Assembly: GCA_016169945.1 (NCBI GenBank)
Contig: JADLSH010000113.1
Span: forward strand, 2,685,001-2,749,000
Reading direction: 5' to 3'
Length of the DNA stretch: 64,000 bases
DNA from: Trachythela sp. YZ-2020
Taxonomy: Eukaryota; Cnidaria; Anthozoa; Malacalcyonacea; Clavulariidae
Shown: positions 59,401-64,000 of the stretch, in pieces
How positions within the stretch are numbered: the stretch's first letter is position 1
How the letters are laid out: each line of letters opens with the position of its first letter
Translations under genes and position numbers: made by a program
The notes under the pieces: generated by a model
Told to the model about the DNA's origin: nothing
Seen by the model: only the letters and a program-made list of their open reading frames with translations
The model's database searches: none

Positions 59401-62400
59401 CAGGAAGATAACAAGTTGTTGGAACAACTTGTAACCAGTCTGTTGAGTCAACAACCTTGTAGCAAGTTGTCAACAAGCCGTTGACAACATGTCAACAAGC
59501 TGGGAACAAGCAGTACGAACACATCCGGACAACAAGAACAGTTTATTGAACATTGAAGACCCAAATCATAAATTGCACCCACTACTGCCAGAGTTGAACT
59601 CAGATACTGGATACTCCCTGAGAACTACACACGCAAAAATCTCACATCTTGTAACAAGTCTGTCAACAAGCCGTCAACAAGTTGTCTTCGCACTGCTTGT
59701 CCCAAGTTGTCAACAAGTATGGAACAACTTGTTAACAAATTGTAACAAGCTTGATGGCATTATCAGACTTGTTACAAGGTTGTTCCAACAAGTCCGTTAC
59801 ATGCTTGATATAACAATATTGCTACAACCTTGAGTTGTCAACCTTGTGACATTCTTGTTGTATCATGGCTGTGACAGACCTGTTAGAACAACCTTGTAAC
59901 AAGTCTGATAATGCCATCAAGCTTGTTACAAGTTGTTAACAGCTCGTTCCAAACTTGTTACAACAACTGGGAACAAGCAGTGCGAAGACAACTTGTTGAC
60001 AGCTTGTGAACAGATTTGTAACAACTTGTTTGCAGACTTGTTACAATTTGTGCGTTTTTACGCGTGTACGATAGTTCATAGTTCACAGTTTTAGCATTAG
60101 TATGCTTTAGATATATACATTTCTAAATTCCAATTATTGTAAATATAGAAGTATAGTTTACCTAATTTAGTTGTATTTTTGAATCTACTTTGTCAATTTT
60201 ATACCTTTGTAATTCAGCTCACTAGCTGCAAGATTGGAATCGCAGGGCCGCAGGTTCAATTCCTGTCGGATGACTTAGAGTTGCATTTTTCGCAGCCGTT
60301 CCCGTTCAGGTCTAAAATATTGTATATAATATTTCACTCGAAATATCCATCCACCTAAACCTTCTACATCAATTTCAATCGAGTGAGATGCAGAAAAAAA
60401 ACCAAAAAAACAAAACAAAAAAAACATCTTACTATTAAACCATTAAACCAGTTTAGAGCTGATATTCAATATAAATAAAGTAAATTTAGTTTCTTAAGAG
60501 GGTTTAGGTCATGTCAAACCAAACTGTTTTTCTTTCGCCTTTTCAGGGATTCGATTTAATTACTACGACGATGATGACATTGAGGAAAATCGTAAAATTA
60601 CCCACGAGCCTTCAACCGCACAACGCGTTAACGAAGGCCTTCTGAACGGACAAAAAGATGAAGCTAAACCAAGTACACACGATGAGAATACCGCCAACCA
60701 GAATGTTCTCAAGATCGCTGTCGGCGTTGAAGAAGACGCATGTCAAGTTATACCGGTGGCGGAAGTCGAGGGTGAAAAGGGGACTGAAGCGAATGATAAG
60801 GGTTCGTCGGAGGTGAATAATGAGTCCTTAGACAATTCTGTAGTGTCGACTGCGCATCCAAATGACGCGTTCTGCGTCGGGATAAAATTTCAGTTGAATC
60901 ATAACATATAGCTGAGACTGGAATATTTAATGTGTACATATCAAAGTATACTGTTCAATCATCATTTGAATATGTAAAAGTTGGTCGAAGAACAATTACC
61001 TTCCTCACGGTCGCTTTGATTCGCTTTAAATTAGAAAACATATTTCCTCAAGTGCATCTTTATATATTTTGTTTTACAAAGAGGACGATTAGACGAACTT
61101 TTATTTAGTGACAAGTTCTATTGTGGCTACATATAAAACATGAATGAATGATTAAACAGTTCAATACTTTAATATGCATATTTTAAGTCTCCCAAGCTCG
61201 GCTACATGTTATGATTCAACTGCAATTTTGTCCATGGCTTATTAACTCGTGATATCCCTATTTGTGCGCTATATTACCCGATAATTTTGAATATCTTTTT
61301 TTGTCTTTTTAGGAAGCTAAAAGCGAATCGCAAGAGAAAGGCAGCGAAGAACAAGCGAAGAATGAATCAACTACAGATGTGGATAATATTGAACATAATA
61401 AGGATAGTCAAGCTACATCAGAGGATAAGCAAGGTGAAGTAAGTACAAGTGATGATACGAGTGGACCCAAAGAGGTGGTTAATGGGGATTCTAATGGTGA
61501 AGTAGGTACACAAGAGGTAATGATGAGTAAGAAGTCAGCAGTAACAAATGAAATGTCCGATGAGGATAAAAAGATTGAGGTTAATGGACAAACAGAAACA
61601 AACGAAGGTGTTGCGACGAAATCCGAAGAGGGTACGCCAAAGTCCGAAGATGATACGATGAATTCCGAAAATATGACGACGAAATCCGAAAATGTTACGA
61701 CAAAGTCCGAAGATATTACGCCAATGTCCGAAGAAGATACGGCAAAGCCCGAGGATAGTACGGCGAAGTCCGAAGATAAAGGGGAAACCTCCGAAGATGT
61801 TACGCCAAAGTCCGAAGAAGATACGGCAAAGCCCGAGGATAGTACGGGGAAGTCCGAAGATAAAGCGGAAACCTCCGAAGATGTTACGCCAAAGTCCGAA
61901 GAAGATACGGCAAAGCCCGAAGATAGTACGACGAAGTCCGAAGATCAAGCGGAAACCTCCGAAGATGTTACGCCAAAGTCCGAAGAAGATACGGCAAAGC
62001 CCGAGGATAGTACGGGGAAGTCCGAAGATAAAGCGGAAACCTCCGAAGATGTTACGCCAAAGTCCGAAGAAGATACGGCAAAGCCCGAAGATAGTACGAC
62101 GAAGTCCGAAGATCAAGCGGAAACCTCCGAAGATGTTACGCCAAAGTCCGAAGAAGATACGGCAAAGTCCGAAGATAGTACGACGAAGTCCGATGATAAA
62201 GCGCAAACATCCGTAGATGTTACGCCAAAGTCTGAAGAAGATACGGCAAAGACGGAAGATAGTACGACGAAATCCGAAGTTATGGCAGAAACCACCGAAG
62301 ATATTACGGCAAAGTCCGAAGAAGATGCAGCAAAGTCCGAAGATAGTACGACGAAGTCCGAAGATAAGGCGGAAACCTCCGAAGAAAAACCGAAGGATGA

Positions 62401-62927
62401 ATTTCAGGAGGTAGCAGAGGCGATCAAAGAGGCGGAGATAGGTATTGATGGCACGGAAAAGTCGCCTGGGGCGTTGTTAAGGAGGCTCTCTATGAGTTCA
62501 CAATCCGAAATTATGGATAAAGTTGTAAAGTTGCGAGTTTTAAAGCAAAGTTTGAAGGTGAGATTTTCTGATCAGTGATGTAGCTTTGTAAGCTAATGTA
62601 AGTCAGTTCGTTGTCTCGACGATGTCTCGTTGTAAATTTGAAGTTGATTATTCGTAACATGTATTCGACTGTTCAGTCATCAGTATCAATCCCAGCACAA
62701 TCAAGTAGTTTTCAGCTTGCCGAGTATAGGTATTGAATAAGTTCAGTTCTAAAGTTAAAATATTTTTAATGTCTTCACAGGACAAAGAGCAGAGCATGGA
62801 TACTATTGACGAGCTTCTGTCATCCGATGTCACCCCAGAATCAATCGCTGAATGGCGGTCGAAGTATGAGACGGTTGCTAATTCATATTCAAATCCTAAC
62901 GACTTAAATGAAAATAGCCAATTATAG
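44457..62927 (+). CDS. CNKSR: CNK scaffold: connector enhancer of KSR, long isoform (20 exons, about 1381 aa)
   Basis: CNK proteins scaffold Ras-Raf-MAPK and Rho-family signalling at the plasma membrane. Exons: 44457-44514, 48565-48668, 48760-48819, 49311-49504, 50425-50503, 52321-52356, 52475-52591, 53015-53071, 53205-53273, 53441-53824, 54574-55090, 55430-55512, 55628-55724, 55876-55983, 57910-58044, 58232-58394, 58863-59089, 60547-60812, 61313-62557, 62781-62927. Domains: SAM about 1-70 (NWTPNNVAEWIKG), CRIC about 75-190, PDZ about 198-278 (GIGITTS, KNGDEIANVNG), PH about 689-790 (ISCIELGEADCEGWL, a CNK signature, and REMWIKGL). Acidic linkers lie at 290-650, and a Ser/Glu/Asp 28-mer repeat at about 995-1275. 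The C-terminus is a predicted coiled coil ending at TAG 62925. All junctions are GT-AG and in phase; the 60812 donor (GTGAAT) is the weakest call. Confidence 0.9.
45040..46440. other. CNK intron 1, left part: nothing recognised
   Basis: AT-rich intron sequence. At about 45605 a short piece (CTTCATGTACTTCAAAACTC) matches the tail of the 115-bp exon-like unit. The open frame at 45414-45752 has no recognisable domain and is probably chance. Confidence 0.5.
46450..47230. repeat. 114-bp satellite array, about 7 units, CNK intron 1
   Basis: Same unit and orientation as at 42265, more diverged, with one local duplication (TGTTCTTCTGAACTGTTC near 47070). It is followed by SINE-like GGAAGCACTCTTTTCACATG at 47258. 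Confidence 0.9.
47895..48500 (-). pseudogene. LINE 3' end (CR1/L2-type reverse transcriptase C-terminus)
   Basis: On the minus strand it encodes LQRLQNRAARVIMGR, ALNELGWKPL, LMYKITHNLVPKML, NLRGSS and, past a stop at the ALSY junction, GAKLWSSLPDELV. These are conserved in the tail of non-LTR retrotransposon reverse transcriptases. It ends at 47895 with a TGGTATGGTACGGTA-type 3' tail. It is 5'-truncated, with an in-frame stop. It sits about 65 bp before CNK exon 2. Confidence 0.8.
49085..49275. repeat. GTCA/GTGA microsatellite-like tract, CNK intron 3
   Basis: Words such as GTGAGTGAGTCAGTAAG and CAGTCTGTCTGTCAGTCAG repeat irregularly upstream of CNK exon 4. Confidence 0.75.
49695..49930. repeat. 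GAGAGTT/AACTCTC foldback repeat, CNK intron 4
   Basis: TCAAACAAGGCTGAGAGTTG at the left pairs loosely with CAAACTCTTGCTTGCC at the right, and GATGAGAGTT recurs inside. It is probably a diverged MITE with uncertain ends. Confidence 0.4.
50240..50395 (+). repeat. SINE/satellite composite fragment, CNK intron 4
   Basis: ATGAGTGCTTTCCAGTTCAA and CACCACAGGGGTA are the reverse complement of the SINE-like block at 42700 and 57705. AGTTTAGAACTGATAGAGCT is the satellite unit in minus orientation. It ends about 30 bp before CNK exon 5. Confidence 0.55.
50557..50786. mobile_element. MITE, 230 bp, CNK intron 5
   Basis: GGGCCAGTCATCCATAATTA and TCAACATTTTCACAAG at the left pair with CTTGTGAAAATGTTGA and CAATTATGGAGGACCCC at the right. 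It has no coding content. Confidence 0.75.
50868..50974. repeat. short hairpin element
   Basis: GACGTTTCGAGCGAATGCCC pairs with GGGCTTTCGCTCGAAACGTC; between them are CTAGTGCTACGAACGCTAG-type words. It directly precedes the LINE fragment and is related to 40377. Confidence 0.75.
50982..51625 (+). pseudogene. 5'-truncated CR1/L2-like LINE (reverse transcriptase C-terminus)
   Basis: The open frame 50982-51482 (166 codons) encodes HAFIGSKIDYCNGLLYGLP, LQRVQNAAARLVTG, LHWLPIKYRIHFKI, APQYLV, LGDRAFQSAAPKLWDGLP and FKTALKTYLFR. This is the standard tail of CR1/L2-type reverse transcriptases, here with the catalytic YADD region missing. The 3' tail runs to an ATT microsatellite at 51600-51623, as expected for L2/CR1 3' ends. 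The frame is intact, so the insertion is fairly young. It lies in CNK intron 5. Confidence 0.9.
51865..52106. mobile_element. MITE, CNK intron 5
   Basis: GCAGGGATGGATCCAG at the left pairs with TAAATCCATCCCTGC at the right. The interior has repeated GAAGCAGGGTG. Similar ATGGATTTACCAGTGGGG sequence is at 55340. Confidence 0.65.
53330..53400 (-). repeat. single partial satellite monomer, CNK intron 9
   Basis: AGTTTAGAACTGATATAGCT and ATATAAATAAAGTTAG correspond to the 114-bp unit in minus orientation. Confidence 0.8.
54642..54740 (+). repeat. coding 24-bp repeat in CNK exon 11
   Basis: The unit GCGGACGAAAATGAAGCCAAA encodes ADENEAK followed by A or T. Four copies run in frame within the acidic linker between the PDZ and PH domains. 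Confidence 0.9.
56041..56130 (-). repeat. tRNA-derived SINE, CNK intron 14
   Basis: Read on the minus strand, GACTCAGCTTATCAG resembles an A box and GGATTCAAGTCCTGTGTGGG a B box with flank. The stems do not pair, so it is a tRNA-like relic. Confidence 0.5.
56390..57440. repeat. 114-bp satellite array, about 9 units, CNK intron 14
   Basis: TAGAGGTCCA starts recur exactly every 114 bp (56401, 56515, 56629, 56743 and on). Units are nearly identical, much more so than at 46450. Some pairs share variants (CAATAAGAGTCCTCTC near 56870 and 57210), which points to a higher-order duplication of several units. Confidence 0.95.
57470..57560. repeat. inverted repeat, CNK intron 14
   Basis: AACCCAATCCATTATTTGAG pairs with CTCAAATAATGGATTGGGTT around a GC-rich centre (GACAGCAGCGAGTCGCAGGG). 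It could form a long cruciform; it is probably a small MITE. Confidence 0.8.
57700..57855 (-). repeat. tRNA-derived SINE-like sequence, CNK intron 14
   Basis: On the minus strand, GGCTTCGATCCCGGC matches a B box and TGGCAGGGCACGGTC lies at the head. The body is shared with 42695-42850. It follows the satellite array, so the SINE and satellite occur together at two loci. Confidence 0.6.
58585..58805 (-). repeat. 114-bp satellite, two units in minus orientation, CNK intron 16
   Basis: Two units in the orientation opposite to the arrays at 42265, 46450 and 56390, with CTCTAGGGAGAACAGTTTAG and CTATCCAGTATAAATAAA. Confidence 0.9.
59125..60070. repeat. CAACAAGTTGT-rich foldback region, CNK intron 17
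   Basis: The region is built from overlapping words such as TTGTCAACAAGTTGT, GGAACAACTTGT and TTGTTACAAG, which pair with each other in both orientations. ACACGCAAAAATCTCACATC near 59628 and TTTGTGCGTTTTTACGCGTG near 60045 look like terminal repeats, similar to 63238. A MITE is nested at 59267. Confidence 0.75.
59267..59401. mobile_element. MITE nested in the CAAGTTGT region
   Basis: GGGGCCGGTTGTATAAA and TTTATACAACCGGCCCC are perfect inverted ends. The inner AGTTAA/TTAACT words also pair. The surrounding foldback sequence resumes on both sides (GAATTGCT before, AGGAAGATAAC after). Confidence 0.85.
60205..60305 (+). repeat. tRNA-derived SINE, CNK intron 17
   Basis: AGCTCACTAGCTGCAAGATTGG is followed at tRNA-like spacing by CAGGTTCAATTCCTGTC (B box). 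The acceptor arms are not complementary. Confidence 0.6.
60547..60911 (+). CDS. CNKSR: alternative terminal exon of CNK (short isoform, about 950 aa)
   Basis: If the donor at 60813 (GTGAAT) is not used, the exon stays open through NNESLDNSVVSTAHPNDAF and CVGIKFQLNHNI to a TAG at 60909-60911. ATTAAA, a common poly(A) signal variant, lies at 61151. The protein then keeps all four domains but lacks the Ser-Glu-Asp repeat and the C-terminal coiled coil. Which form is made cannot be decided from DNA alone. Confidence 0.5.
61610..62390 (+). repeat. coding 84-bp/21-bp nested minisatellite in CNK exon 19
   Basis: A 21-bp subunit of the form ACG..AAGTCCGAAGAT repeats throughout. Four subunits make an 84-bp unit encoding TSEDVTPKSEEDTAKPEDST then TKSEDKAE. 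About seven larger units are visible; GGGAAG/ACGAAG and AAAGCG/CAAGCG variants alternate between neighbours, showing duplication of unit pairs. The length stays a multiple of three. All units lack stops in several frames, which creates long shadow frames on both strands. Confidence 0.95.
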
Positions 62928-63117
62928 CCGAATTCGATGAATTTCAAAATTAACACACGCTGCCGAGAAGTGGACGATTTTGAAGACCAAACCACCGCGC
63001 TATTAAAGTGACATGGGCTGTTTTAAGGTTCCAACGAATATCTTGTCTGGATACGCGGGAATTATGTTGCCCGTGACATTTTATTGACTAACGCTGTTTA
63101 CAATTACATCGTTGCTG

Positions 63118-63681
63118 CCCAATTCACAACTATGGATAACTCGCATGCCTAGTTACTGTTGTTCTAACTTAATATAGAATAGAACAAAGGTACCTAGTAA
63201 GCATTAAAATTGTGTACAAGAGCTATTTACTCCTGTACACACGCAAAAACGCACAAGTTGTAACAAACCTGCAGCAGACTTGTACCAATGCTGTTTCAAC
63301 AACTTGTTATCAGGATGTGTTCGCACTGCTTGTTCTCAGCTTGTTCACAAGTTGTCAACGGCTTGTTGACAACTTGCTACAAGGCTGTCGAATCAACAGA
63401 TTTTGTTACAAGTTGTTCCAACAACTTGTTATCGTCCTGCAATTCAACAACTTGTTAACCGAGTTGTGAGTGACAACCTTGCAGCAACTTGATAAAATGA
63501 CATGCGACATTGTTACAACTTGTTGACAAGCTTGCGACAAGTCTGTTGCAAACACAACTTGTTGACAAGATGTGACATTTTGACGTGTGTAGATGATTCT
63601 AATGTGCAGTTACCTTTGTTTTATTCCATGTTTTAGCAAACTAGAACAATAGTAACTAGTTATTCAAAGTTGTGAATTGGG
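63118..63681. mobile_element. foldback element after the CNK gene
   Basis: CCCAATTCACAACTATGGAT and TAGTTACTGTTGTTCT at the left pair with AGAACAATAGTAACTA and AAAGTTGTGAATTGGG at the right. Inside is a second inverted layer bounded by ACACGCAAAAACGCACAAG (63240) and GACGTGTGTAG (63582), filled with CAACTTGTT words. It starts about 190 bp after the CNK stop. The rest, to the window end, shows nothing recognisable. Confidence 0.75.
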
Positions 63682-64000
63682 TAGAGACAAGCGTTAGCCA
63701 AATTTGTCTATAAGAATCAATAGTTAGAACAAGTAGCGGCAATATTAATAAGTATGAATGCGCATAGGACAAAACTGTGTGGATCATATTTCGCATCCGA
63801 ACGTAAATTGAAAATCGTTGGTGAAAAATTGGATGTTCACCGCGTCTCCAGACAATGTAATTCAAGAGGGAAAGGCTGCCACAAGTCTTGTACAACTTAT
63901 TTTATAAATGATTCTAAGTTAACTCTTAGCTAACCGAGGTTTTCTTAGTGAAAATATAGTCATTTGGTGTTAGGGTACATTCCCATCGGACTAGAGACAG

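Noticed and set aside
61535..62206. 223-codon open frame on the minus strand (FGLWRNIFGG-type repeats)
   Set aside because: It is the antisense shadow of the 84-bp coding repeat in CNK exon 19. A stop-free unit repeated in multiples of three opens other frames automatically.
61692..62216. 174-codon open frame on + (LRQSPKK repeats)
   Set aside because: Out-of-frame shadow of the same CNK repeat. The CNK frame is supported by splice sites, phase and the downstream coiled coil.

Overview
The window looks like nuclear DNA of an invertebrate animal. Both real genes are split by many short GT-AG introns, there is no operon structure, and repeats of typical metazoan kinds are everywhere: PIF/Harbinger-like, Mutator-like and TA-flanked foldback MITEs, tRNA-derived SINEs, CR1/L2-like LINE 3' ends and a Penelope-like GIY-YIG remnant. 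A P2X7 'ballast'-type domain inside a TTAA-flanked element and the general style of the repeats suggest a cnidarian or a similar marine invertebrate. That assignment is inference and weak.

1-20,260: a 7.6-kb unit repeated in tandem, with two complete copies (A 1-7607, B 7608-15204) and a third cut off after about 5.06 kb (C 15205-20260). No convincing protein gene is present. Each unit holds five related exon-like modules of about 90-150 bp, most with an acceptor-like AG before them and a GTAAG donor after them. The modules were once spaced about 0.4 kb apart and are now separated by MITEs and a TTAA-flanked element that contains the end of a Penelope-like element. The locus is therefore an old short tandem array, invaded by transposons and then amplified again as a 7.6-kb unit.

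20,260-37,200: a transposon-rich interval without a confident host gene. It has a near-palindromic TA-flanked MITE (21931-22377), a 1.86-kb foldback element (22388-24244), a 0.5-kb MITE (24471-24971), a 3.96-kb TTAA-flanked DNA transposon (27289-31245) and a 2.1-2.5-kb palindrome with almost identical arms (about 34.6-37.1 kb). The TTAA element carries a decayed transposase-like gene on + and a decayed P2X7-ballast-domain gene on -.

37,225-43,031 (+): a complete 12-exon AP endonuclease gene of the ExoIII/APE1 family, 305 aa by my splicing. It acts in base excision repair in the nucleus.

43,243-44,242: nine tandem copies of a 115-bp unit. Each copy looks like a small exon flanked by its own splice signals and encodes a peptide resembling the end of the lamin/intermediate-filament rod.

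44,457-62,927 (+): a large gene for a CNK (connector enhancer of KSR) scaffold with SAM, CRIC, PDZ and PH domains, acidic low-complexity linkers and a long Ser-Glu-Asp repeat made of 28-residue units. Two alternative C-termini are visible. Its introns hold arrays of a 114-bp satellite in both orientations, SINEs, LINE ends and foldback MITEs. CNK proteins scaffold Raf/MAPK signalling at the plasma membrane; the two host genes have no evident functional link beyond being neighbours on the same strand.

All exon boundaries were read by eye from splice consensus and frame continuity, not from transcripts. Homopolymer differences between the tandem copies suggest that some 1-bp frameshifts may be assembly errors.
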